Assembly: GCA_029940715.1 (NCBI GenBank)
Contig: JAPYTU010000069.1
Span: 1-7,777 of the forward strand
Source: Cytophagales bacterium
GTDB lineage: Bacteria > Bacteroidota > Bacteroidia > Cytophagales > MED-G16
Reading direction: 5' to 3'
Length of the DNA: 7,777 bases
The position numbers were made by a program, and so were the translations under genes. The first letter of the stretch is position 1; every line of letters begins with the position of its first letter. The notes under the pieces were generated by a model. That model was not told where the DNA came from. It was given only the letters and a program-made list of their open reading frames with translations, and searched no databases. Positions 1-5,470 of the stretch are shown piece after piece.

Positions 1-85
1 TGTTCATATTAAGGGTGATTATAAACATGAAAAAAATTAAATCTCAATCAACTTTAAGCAAATAAGTCCCCCTAAATAAAAAATC

Positions 86-99
86 CCTTATTTCTAAGG
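86..99. repeat. Small hairpin within intergenic repeat copy 1
   Basis: CCTTA-TTTC-TAAGG is a perfect 5-bp stem with a 4-nt loop. It lies at the head of the first intergenic repeat copy and also encodes part of the gene-tail relic ..LISKD-stop (TAA at 103-105). Related but less perfect hairpins occur at about 1199-1211 and 3090-3101. No T-tract follows, so I do not call it a terminator. Confidence 0.4.
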
Positions 100-115
100 A
101 CTAACCCCACTACCC

Positions 116-150
116 TTTTGAATTTTACTTATATATTTTTAGCTTGAGAT
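116..150 (+). promoter_or_regulatory. Repeat-borne promoter, copy 1
   Basis: A TTG (-33 type) at 118-120 is followed after 19 bp by TAGCTTG at 140-146, close to the Bacteroidota -7 consensus TAnnTTTG but one T short. The ATG of the 55-aa gene begins only 4 nt later, so the transcript would be essentially leaderless. The same architecture and the same 19-bp spacing recur at 2086-2114 and 2613-2641, which is the main support. Promoter activity is inferred. Confidence 0.5.
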
Positions 151-318
151 ATGAAATATGAATTTGAAAAGAAATTTCTTGATAAGGGTATATTAACTTT
201 GCCCTTTAATATAAGATATTGGTTGTTAAAAAAATTAGGACTTAATGGGTATACTCTTTTAGTAGCTATTATGGTTGCAATAATTACCATTATTATTTAT
301 GAATTTATTTTAAACTAA
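151..318 (+). CDS. Small single-pass membrane protein, 55 aa
   Basis: I do not recognise this protein. It begins MKYEFEKKFLDKGI, has a basic stretch RYWLLKK at about residues 22-28, then one hydrophobic helix at about 35-54 (VAIMVAIITIII core), and ends EFILN. A cytoplasmic N-terminus with a C-terminal membrane anchor is likely. The ATG is supported by its place 4 nt after a repeat-borne promoter, as for the genes at 2119 and 2647. The sequence from just before its stop codon into the downstream terminator (309-329) is identical over 21 bp to 2920-2940, so the gene sits in the same repeat framework as its neighbours. Function unknown; a small toxin or immunity-type membrane protein is one possibility without direct support. 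Confidence 0.6.
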   Translation: MKYEFEKKFLDKGILTLPFNIRYWLLKKLGLNGYTLLVAIMVAIITIIIYEFILN

Positions 319-320
319 AC

Positions 321-352
321 AAAAAACTCCTCATTGCTGAAGGGCTTTTTTT
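321..352. terminator. Bidirectional terminator between convergent genes
   Basis: An A6 run, CTCCTC, a short loop (ATTGCT), GAAGGGC and a T7 run form an imperfect hairpin flanked by A and T tracts. It works on either strand, which suits its position between the convergent genes ending at 318 and 373. Confidence 0.65.
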
Positions 353-372
353 AAATTCAATATTTATTTTAT

Positions 373-1107
373 TTATTCAATAAGCATAAGAACTTCGTCA
401 TACCATCCATTTGTGTATTTAGTTATAACATTCCCTATGTCTCTTTTAAAAGAACCAAAACCATTAATTTTATCGTATGTAGACTGAAAATCTTCTGGAA
501 GGCCATTTCCCTTACTAAATCTTGTAAAAGATTTAAATGGATATACCAAGGTAATATCTTCTCTATTTTCACTTCTGAAGATGCTTTCATAAACTCTTCT
601 TGGGTTTTCGGCATTCATTTCGTTTAGAGTCTTTCCAATCTTAGTGACTGCTTCCAAAACTTTTCCATAACTATCTAAATCTTGTCTGATTTTGAAGGTT
701 CTCCACATTAAATATTTTGGACTTCCCCAAGATGGCGGAGTATAACTTGCCTCCCAATTTAATTTTGCCATTCTAACATCTTCTTTTGATATGTAATTTC
801 TTACATTTTTTTGCCAATCAGCTAAATGATTTTCGTCTGGAAAATTATCATAATCAGAAAGTGTCATAGGACCATTTAGCCATACATATTGACCAGAATG
901 TTTACCTATTAGCACAGTATAAAGTGAAGCTATGGTTTCACCCTGGTTATGATATTCTTTATTATGTGCTTTTACTCCTTCTACTAAAAGAGCTTCTTTA
1001 GTCTTTTCAGGGACTAAAAAGATATTTTCATAAACTACTTCTTGATTTTGCGCAAATATCGACTGTGAAAAAAGGAATGCTAAAAAATAAATTTTAATTT
1101 TCTTCAT
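373..1107 (-). CDS. Secreted protein of unknown function, 244 aa
   Basis: Residues 1-20 form a clear Sec signal peptide: KK near the start, a hydrophobic core and a cut site after SIFAQ, typical of Flavobacteriia. The mature protein has no lipobox cysteine, so it is probably periplasmic or exported. Two parts look weakly alike, each a strand followed by helix and strands (about 26-90 and 134-220), which would fit a duplicated ferredoxin-like (dimeric alpha/beta barrel) domain; this is only an impression. The middle is rich in Trp and Tyr (for example PPSWGSPKYLMW near 124-135). The ATG is placed by the signal peptide. It is transcribed alone, convergent with the 55-aa gene, and shares the terminator at 321-352. 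No catalytic motif was recognised. Confidence 0.8.
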   Translation of the reverse strand: MKKIKIYFLAFLFSQSIFAQNQEVVYENIFLVPEKTKEALLVEGVKAHNKEYHNQGETIASLYTVLIGKHSGQYVWLNGPMTLSDYDNFPDENHLADWQKNVRNYISKEDVRMAKLNWEASYTPPSWGSPKYLMWRTFKIRQDLDSYGKVLEAVTKIGKTLNEMNAENPRRVYESIFRSENREDITLVYPFKSFTRFSKGNGLPEDFQSTYDKINGFGSFKRDIGNVITKYTNGWYDEVLMLIE

Positions 1108-1194
1108 TTTAATTAATTTATGGTTAATAAATCATAAGATATAAAAAATATAAATTAAATCCTTATTTCATTTTATAAGATACCTTCTATAAAC

Positions 1195-1260
1195 TCCTTA
1201 TTTCTGAAGACTAACCCAACTCCTCTTTTTAATTTTTCTTAGATAGTTGTAGATTCGTAA
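1195..1260 (+). repeat. Intergenic repeat copy 2, decayed promoter
   Basis: This copy carries the tail relic TFYKLLISED-stop (TAA at 1212-1214) and the repeat leader. The -33 TTG has become TTT (1228-1230), the -7 element reads TAGATTC (1250-1256), and the position where other copies have an ATG (after GTAAGT) reads CTAATT. The 19-bp spacing is kept. The promoter and conserved start therefore look lost in front of the protease gene. Confidence 0.6.
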
Positions 1261-1281
1261 GTCTAATTAAATAATTACAAT

Positions 1282-2043
1282 TTGAATGTTTCACAATCCG
1301 CTCCAAGTCAACCATACCAGCTGACTATAAAACGAGGTTTTCTTGCGCTGTTTATCATGTATGCCAGCCAAGCTTTGGTAGGGTTGGCCTTATCATATGG
1401 AGTTAGATTTATTCAAGGTGCAGATTATGGCGAAGGAACAATTAACACTCAAATAATTGGAATGACATCTTTGCTGCTTGGGGGCATCATCACATTGCTA
1501 TGGTTCTGGACTGATATACGCCGATTTGGTCCGTCTTTTTTACCTCAAATTAGACTACAGAAAAGCATTATTAAAATGAATCAGTCAGTAATACTGGTCT
1601 TTCTATTATTCAGTGCAACACACTTTTTAGCATGGACTTATAGGTCAGTAATATTACCCTTCGTTGGTCAAGAGGATATTATTGGAGGTGCATCACAAAT
1701 GTTTGCCCACATTCGAGAAACTGGTTCTGTATTAGGGATGGTAGGCTTCTTAGTTTTGGCACTCGTTGTCGGACCAGTGATGGAAGAAGTTATATTCAGA
1801 GGATATTTGCAATCTGCATTCACGAAACGGCTATCAGAATGGGGGGCTATTTTGATAACTTCATTATTATTTATGGCTGGCCATGGTCCGATGCTTTTGT
1901 GGCCAATGTATTTTATTTACAGTGTTGCGTGGAGTTGGATTTTCATGCATACAAAATCTTTGAAAATGGCAATTGCAATCCATATGCTGAATAATTTATT
2001 TTACACAGTTATAGCCGTAATGGGTTGGAAAATTCTTGCCTAA
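1282..2043 (+). CDS. CPBP/CAAX-type intramembrane metalloprotease, 253 aa
   Basis: The protein is polytopic with about seven to eight hydrophobic segments (near 18-42, 58-78, 100-125, 148-166, 186-205, 205-225, 230-250). All three CPBP (Abi/Rce1-like) motifs are present: EEVIFR with E168 and E169, FMAGH with F197 and H201, and HMLNN with H234 and N238. The catalytic set is thus intact. Family members cleave in the membrane; roles include prenyl-protein processing, bacteriocin self-immunity and maturation of exported peptides. The substrate here is unknown. The frame opens at 1267 and the first plausible start is TTG at 1282; an ATG at 1286 is out of frame, and the next in-frame ATG (residue 26) would cut into the first helix. 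The gene is visibly richer in G and C than its neighbours and lacks their signal-peptide style, suggesting acquisition from another lineage. Confidence 0.9.
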   Translation: MNVSQSAPSQPYQLTIKRGFLALFIMYASQALVGLALSYGVRFIQGADYGEGTINTQIIGMTSLLLGGIITLLWFWTDIRRFGPSFLPQIRLQKSIIKMNQSVILVFLLFSATHFLAWTYRSVILPFVGQEDIIGGASQMFAHIRETGSVLGMVGFLVLALVVGPVMEEVIFRGYLQSAFTKRLSEWGAILITSLLFMAGHGPMLLWPMYFIYSVAWSWIFMHTKSLKMAIAIHMLNNLFYTVIAVMGWKILA

Positions 2044-2046
2044 AGA

Positions 2047-2067
2047 AGAGTTTCTATAATAAACTCT
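2047..2067 (+). terminator. Hairpin after the protease gene
   Basis: AGAGTTT-CTATAAT-AAACTCT is a perfect 7-bp stem with a 7-nt loop starting 3 nt after the stop codon. There is no following T-tract, so termination is possible but not certain. Confidence 0.4.
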
Positions 2068-2080
2068 ACCAATTAAATCT

Positions 2081-2118
2081 ACCTTTTGAATTTTTCTTGG
2101 ATTGTTGTAGATTGAAGT
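2081..2118 (+). promoter_or_regulatory. Repeat-borne promoter, copy 3
   Basis: TTG at 2086-2088, a 19-bp spacer and TAGATTG at 2108-2114 are followed after 4 nt (AAGT) by the ATG of the 158-aa gene. Its sequence matches the copy at 2611-2646 over most positions. Transcripts would start at or within a few bases of the ATG. Confidence 0.55.
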
Positions 2119-2595
2119 ATGAAAAAGTTATTAATAATATTATTATTTTTTTCTTTTGACTCTTTTAGTCAGATTAAGAAATCAGATGCCTCTATCTGGA
2201 GCACATTCCGAACGTCTGTTAAATTAGAGATACCAGATGGAAGCAAATTCGTAGGAAAAGCTAACGTTTTAACAGAAATAATAGCTGAAATGTATAAAAA
2301 AGATAATTACTATTATATAATCTATGAAAATCAGGATTTTATTCTATACCCTGGGTATGACTCTTTTGTCTTTAATGACGAAGATGGGTTTTTTGATATG
2401 TTACATAAATCAATAATTGAATTTATTGATACTAAAGGAAAAAAAACGGAATCTTTTGATTTACCTGAAGGAACTTTGACTCTTAATAAAATAATAAAGT
2501 TTGTTAATTTTAATTTTACCAATAAGAAAGGATCTACGTCAAAGAGTGGTTTTATGAACAAAAAGCAGATTAATAAACTTTTTGGGAAAGATTAA
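2119..2595 (+). CDS. Small secreted protein of unknown function, 158 aa
   Basis: Residues 1-18 are a Sec signal peptide (MKK, hydrophobic core, cut after DSFSQ). The mature part is about 140 residues, with a tyrosine-rich region at about 64-77 (YYYIIYENQDF) and a Lys/Ser-rich end finishing LFGKD. It has no cysteine and no recognised motif. The start is fixed by the signal peptide and by the repeat promoter 4 nt upstream. Sequence just after the stop (2594-2622) matches 2928-2956 with one mismatch, so the gene is a unit of the repeat-bounded array. A periplasmic or exported role is inferred; function unknown. Confidence 0.75.
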   Translation: MKKLLIILLFFSFDSFSQIKKSDASIWSTFRTSVKLEIPDGSKFVGKANVLTEIIAEMYKKDNYYYIIYENQDFILYPGYDSFVFNDEDGFFDMLHKSIIEFIDTKGKKTESFDLPEGTLTLNKIIKFVNFNFTNKKGSTSKSGFMNKKQINKLFGKD

Positions 2596-2610
2596 ACAAA
2601 AAACCCACTA

Positions 2611-2646
2611 TTTTGAATTTTGCTTAGATGTTTTTAGATTGTAAGT
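2611..2646 (+). promoter_or_regulatory. Repeat-borne promoter, copy 4
   Basis: This is the cleanest copy: TTG 2613-2615, a 19-bp spacer, TAGATTG 2635-2641, then TAAGT and ATG at 2647. The gene it now drives is broken after six codons. Confidence 0.5.
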
Positions 2647-2749
2647 ATGAAAAAATTAATACTATAGAATTGAACCAACAATTAAACCTAAAAGTGAAAT
2701 TGTTAATGAATATTTTAATTCCATAGCTAAAGCATTAGACTTAAAGTAA
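2647..2749 (+). pseudogene. Decayed small gene with conserved tail
   Basis: The ATG sits exactly where the repeat leader puts it but reads only MKKLIL before a TAG. In another frame the sequence continues as YRIEPTIKPKSEIV..EYFNSIAKALDLK-stop with good coding character, ending at 2749. I read this as the remains of a gene that lost its middle and frame. Its tail (AKALDLK-stop and flank, 2730-2755) recurs at 2910-2935 with three mismatches (REALGLN-stop). The original function is not recognisable. Confidence 0.45.
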
Positions 2750-2762
2750 ACAAAATAATAAT

Positions 2763-2900
2763 ATGGGAAGTCAATTTTTCGGTAATAAGAACGATAATAA
2801 AACACAAAATAAAGATACTAAATTAAATAAAAATAAGAATGCCAATAGTAAAGGAAAAGGAGCCAATAAAGGTATTCGTAAAGTAGGTAGAGGCAAATAA
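2763..2900 (+). CDS. Short basic low-complexity protein, 45 aa
   Basis: The protein starts MGSQFFGNKND and is almost entirely Lys, Asn, Gly and Thr, ending GIRKVGRGK. It would be disordered and strongly positive, suggesting binding to nucleic acid or ribosomes, though no family is recognised. The start lies 13 nt after the stop of the decayed gene, so the two were probably cotranscribed. The coherent composition from start to stop is the main support; AT-rich DNA can produce Lys/Asn-rich frames by chance, which limits confidence. Confidence 0.45.
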   Translation: MGSQFFGNKNDNKTQNKDTKLNKNKNANSKGKGANKGIRKVGRGK

Positions 2901-2902
2901 TA

Positions 2903-2956
2903 AAAAGAGAAGCATTAGGTTTAAACTAAACAAAAAACTCACTATTTTGAATTTTG
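2903..2956 (+). repeat. Intergenic repeat copy 5 with gene-tail relic
   Basis: REALGLN-stop (stop at 2927-2929) runs into the shared post-stop sequence and the TTTTGAATTTTG block, after which the copy breaks off without a -7 element or ATG. It matches 2594-2622 (one mismatch in 29), 309-329 (21 of 21) and 2730-2755 (three mismatches in 26). Confidence 0.6.
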
Positions 2957-2994
2957 TTACATTAACACTCAAGCTTAAAGGCTTTATAACCAAA

Positions 2995-3022
2995 ACTGTC
3001 AAATAATTGTCAGAATTATTTA
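2995..3022. repeat. Repeat C, left copy (28 bp)
   Basis: It matches 6958-6985 with two mismatches and contains two TGTCA direct repeats. On the minus strand the right copy covers the stop codon and 3' flank of the broken gene at 6979-7484, and here the minus strand also reads ..KDK-stop. It is probably the 3' remnant of a deleted related minus-strand gene. Confidence 0.5.
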
Positions 3023-3035
3023 TCTTTAGAGAGAA

Positions 3036-3105
3036 AAAACTGTAGAAACCTTAAAAAAAGATGTTGAAGAATTAAAGAAAGAAACCTTCACTATTTCTAA
3101 AGACT
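3036..3105 (+). pseudogene. C-terminal gene remnant ending TFTISKD
   Basis: An open frame with no start reads KTVETLKKDVEELKKE then TFTISKD and a stop (TAA 3105-3107). The heptad-like Leu/Val spacing suggests a coiled-coil tail. The terminal motif TFxx-IS[K/E]D also ends the short frames at 1212 and 103, so this is the longest relic of one recurring gene tail. The rest of the gene is absent. Confidence 0.4.
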
Positions 3106-3161
3106 AACCCAACTCCCCTTTTGAATTTAAGATATAGATAATCATAGTGTTATACCCCATT
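3105..3161. repeat. Repeat A, left copy (57 bp)
   Basis: It matches 7545-7601 with a single mismatch (A3111 against C7551). A weaker match without gaps continues to about 3215 against 7655. It begins with the TAACCC and TTTTGAATTT blocks of the intergenic repeat family, so it is a diverged member of that family. Confidence 0.8.
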
Positions 3162-3179
3162 TTAAAACCTATATCCCCA

Positions 3180-3252
3180 ATTAAAAAATTGATATTTAAA
3201 ACAACTTTTTTTGTATTCTAATTAAAAGACTCAACATTTTTTTAAAATTTCT
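3180..3252. repeat. Repeat B, left copy (73 bp)
   Basis: It matches 6881-6953 in the same orientation with three mismatches in 73 bases. It covers the last codons and 3' flank of the cytidylyltransferase gene and a minus-strand terminator. With the right copy it brackets the whole four-gene operon. Confidence 0.85.
3183..3211 (-). terminator. Terminator of the head-group operon
   Basis: On the minus strand an A7 run, GTTG, a 10-nt loop, CAA and a T6 run form a stem of A-T pairs plus TTG/CAA and one G-U pair, ending in the T-tract. It lies about 30 nt after the last stop codon of the operon. The G-U pair would be a mismatch on the plus strand, so it favours minus-strand transcripts. Confidence 0.5.
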
Positions 3253-3967
3253 GTATATTTTTAGCCAATTCAAAATCTTCCTTCGTGTCAATTTCCACCC
3301 AGACCAAGCCAGTGATATCAAGGGCATGAAAAAACTCTCCTTTTTTAATCAACCGCTCATATGCAACTTCATAATATTCTTGATGATTTTTTTTATCTTT
3401 CATCATTTCTTCCAATTCTTGAAATAATAATTTTGCTGTGTTTTTTCCTATTTTTTCAATGCCAATAGATTCTCCGATGGCTTTTTGAGGATCAACGGTT
3501 TTACTGGCTTTCAATATTTTGTTCTTGTCGTCAATTATTACTTTAATTTCTTCTACATTAAGATGTATATTTTTATCAATACAAAGAGCATTTTCGTAGG
3601 GGCATTCAATAAGTTTTTTCAGTATTTCTTTATCGAAAACAACATCTGCGTCAAATTTGATAAAATCAGAATTCTTTACAAAATCCTTAGCGAGTAATAA
3701 AGAAAACCCAGTATTGGTTTCGGCATATTTTTCATTGGTTACAAAATATGCTTTTAGATCAGGGAAGTTTATATTAACATATTCTATTATCTGTTCTTCC
3801 AAATAACCAGTTACAAAAACAATTTCGTTGATATGACAATCTTGAATATGAGAAATCATCATTTCTAAAATAGTTTTATCATAAATTTTTAAGAGGTTTT
3901 TCGGACAATTATCAGTTAGTGGATGAATTCTTGATCCAATTCCAGCGGCAAGGATGATAGCTTTCAT
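3242..3967 (-). CDS. LicC/PntC-like cytidylyltransferase, 241 aa
   Basis: This is a MobA/LicC-type nucleotidyltransferase that activates a phospho- or phosphono-alcohol with CTP. The nucleotide-binding loop LAAGIGSR is at residues 6-13 and the conserved PKNLL at 22-26. The metal-binding DAD (D106, D108) lies in FDADVVFD, and the closing WVEID (223-227) is characteristic of the phosphocholine/phosphonate cytidylyltransferase group rather than of sugar nucleotidyltransferases. Full length for a stand-alone enzyme; in PntC the same domain is fused to an aminotransferase, whereas here the aminotransferase is a separate gene in the same operon. It is the last gene, 45 nt after the kinase, and its final codons lie in repeat B. 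The likely product is a CMP- or CDP-linked head group for the CDP-alcohol transferase; whether it uses 2-aminoethylphosphonate, phosphoethanolamine, phosphocholine or another substrate cannot be read from sequence. Confidence 0.85.
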   Translation of the reverse strand: MKAIILAAGIGSRIHPLTDNCPKNLLKIYDKTILEMMISHIQDCHINEIVFVTGYLEEQIIEYVNINFPDLKAYFVTNEKYAETNTGFSLLLAKDFVKNSDFIKFDADVVFDKEILKKLIECPYENALCIDKNIHLNVEEIKVIIDDKNKILKASKTVDPQKAIGESIGIEKIGKNTAKLLFQELEEMMKDKKNHQEYYEVAYERLIKKGEFFHALDITGLVWVEIDTKEDFELAKNIQKF

Positions 3968-4012
3968 AATAGGGTCTGATTAAATTTATTTTTTTTATTA
4001 AACATGATTTTA

Positions 4013-4684
4013 TTAATTCTTGCAATTTTTTATTATGTGTGGCCGAGAATAATCAGAATTGTTTATTACTAAATCGGATAGATTTTTAGGGTCTATTTCT
4101 TTGAGATAACGAAAATGGGTGGATGCCCAAATTTCCTCAAATATCTCTATCGATCTGGTATCGTTGTTTCTCTTTTGTCTTAATTGAAATCTTTTTATTG
4201 CAATCTGATAATCGATTTCAAGAAATACTTTGATGTTAAATAAATCAACAAACTCCTTTTTGTAAATAAAAATCCCTTCGATAATTATTATGGAATAATT
4301 ATCTATTAACTCCAGTATTTTTTTACGTGCTAAATTAAAATCTATTATTTGACTATAATACATTTCAAGATCTTTGTCCGTAAATTGTTTTTTTGAGAAA
4401 GATTCGTAGGTATGATCCTCTATAACCTTAACATTGAAAGTATCTATATCAACTACTACAGACGATACCCCCACATCTGTAAAATAATTTTCCAAAGATT
4501 TTGAAAAATATGTTTTACCTGAACAATCTAAGCCATTAATGCCAATTATAACAGATGTTTTAACCTGGTTTTTGGTATTGTACATATCATGAATGGAGTG
4601 AAATACATTTGTCATTTTATCAGGTAATTTTATGTTGTCTCTCGGATTTGATGATGTTGATTGTGATGAATTTGATACCTTCAT
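4013..4684 (-). CDS. Uridine-kinase-like P-loop kinase, 223 aa
   Basis: The Walker A motif GLDCSGKT is at residues 51-58, preceded by the strand SVIIGIN. VVDIDTF (77-83) matches the DxF region after strand 2 of uridine kinases, and SIIIIEGIFIY (131-141) is the Walker B-like strand. RFQLRQKR (165-172) fits the mobile lid. The fold family includes uridine kinase, phosphoribulokinase, pantothenate kinase and plant-type glycerate kinase, so a small alcohol acceptor is plausible. The first 40 residues are Ser/Asn-rich and not part of the core. The ATG is 3 nt after the transferase stop, so translation is probably coupled. In this operon it most likely phosphorylates the head-group alcohol or a precursor; a nucleotide-salvage role is less likely given the neighbours. 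Confidence 0.75.
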   Translation of the reverse strand: MKVSNSSQSTSSNPRDNIKLPDKMTNVFHSIHDMYNTKNQVKTSVIIGINGLDCSGKTYFSKSLENYFTDVGVSSVVVDIDTFNVKVIEDHTYESFSKKQFTDKDLEMYYSQIIDFNLARKKILELIDNYSIIIIEGIFIYKKEFVDLFNIKVFLEIDYQIAIKRFQLRQKRNNDTRSIEIFEEIWASTHFRYLKEIDPKNLSDLVINNSDYSRPHIIKNCKN

Positions 4685-4687
4685 TTA

Positions 4688-5470
4688 CTATTTTTTAATT
4701 GTGATTTTCTGATTGTTGGCCATCTGGTATCCTTTTTGCCAACCACGGTACAGACCATAAAAAACCTGACTTATTGCAAAAACCCAAAGTATTGGTTCAA
4801 AAATATTAAAAATCAAGGCAGCAGAAAGCATAAAAATAAAAACTCCTTCATCAAAAGAAAGTATTTTCTTTTGTTCATGTACGAACCATCGTAAGTTTGC
4901 CAAAACACCAAACCCAAGTCCTGCACCGTCTTTTTTATCTTTTTCTTTATCAAGATTTTCTTGATGTTTTTTTATCAAATATTCCTTATCATCGCTCATC
5001 TCGGTATAAATAGTTACATATTTTATATAACCACGTAATAAGTAAAACGAAACCCCAGAAAAAGCTAAAAAAACAGGAATGACGGTTTGAGTTTGAAGAT
5101 AAGCGGCATACGCCACTGCACCAAACCAAATAATTACCTGTATTTCGTCTGTTAACTTATCGAAATAACTTCCCGATCTTGATGATATTCCCCTATATCG
5201 AGCCATCTGCCCATCCATGCAATCAAGTACATGGCTAAAATGAATGAGTATAGCAGCAATGATGAAATTTATAGTTCCCCCAATTACAATAAATCCTGTC
5301 GCAATTATAGCAACAATAAAAGAAAATAATGTAATGAGATTTGGTGTTAGCCACTTATAATCAACCACAAAATAATTAATAAGGATAGCTAATGGAGAAG
5401 TTACAAAAGATGACCACCATTCATCTTCCTTGGTTTTTGTTTCCCATAATTTATGAAATTTCTTATTCAC
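4688..5470 (-). CDS. CDP-alcohol phosphatidyltransferase, 260 aa
   Basis: The complete family signature D-x2-DG-x2-AR-x8-G-x3-D-x3-D is present: D83, D86, G87, A90, R91, G100, D104, D108. Hydrophobic segments at about 26-38, 45-65, 66-80, 110-130, 131-148, 205-225 and 226-245 make it an inner-membrane enzyme, with a charged cytoplasmic loop at about 155-200 rich in Lys, Glu and Asp. It transfers the phospho (or phosphono) head group from a CDP/CMP-activated donor to a hydroxyl acceptor such as diacylglycerol, releasing CMP. The start is GTG, overlapping the aminotransferase stop by 4 nt (GTGA), which argues for coupled translation. The donor is expected to come from the cytidylyltransferase two genes downstream. 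The acceptor (lipid or glycan) is not known. Confidence 0.9.
   Translation of the reverse strand: MNKKFHKLWETKTKEDEWWSSFVTSPLAILINYFVVDYKWLTPNLITLFSFIVAIIATGFIVIGGTINFIIAAILIHFSHVLDCMDGQMARYRGISSRSGSYFDKLTDEIQVIIWFGAVAYAAYLQTQTVIPVFLAFSGVSFYLLRGYIKYVTIYTEMSDDKEYLIKKHQENLDKEKDKKDGAGLGFGVLANLRWFVHEQKKILSFDEGVFIFMLSAALIFNIFEPILWVFAISQVFYGLYRGWQKGYQMANNQKITIKK

Noticed and set aside
2..66. 3' end of an upstream gene
   Set aside because: Two short frames end here (..GDYKHEKN at 40 and ..SQSTLSK at 66); neither can be judged from so few codons.
2331..2561. Minus-strand open frame inside the 158-aa gene
   Set aside because: The plus-strand gene has a signal peptide and promoter, while this frame has no start context or domain.
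116..2956. CRISPR array
   Set aside because: The repeats are irregularly spaced, variable in length and separated by coding genes.
2974..2990. AAGC..GCTT hairpin as a terminator or small RNA
   Set aside because: The stem is only four base pairs with no T-tract and no repeat elsewhere.
85..3161. Integron-type gene cassettes with attC sites
   Set aside because: The gene-repeat-gene layout is suggestive, but the repeats lack the RYYYAAC / GTTRRRY core pair and a long palindrome, and no integrase is present.
3485..3697. Plus-strand open frame inside the cytidylyltransferase
   Set aside because: It is antisense to a gene with clear family motifs; its Phe/Tyr/Ile-rich product is what the complement of AT-rich coding DNA gives.
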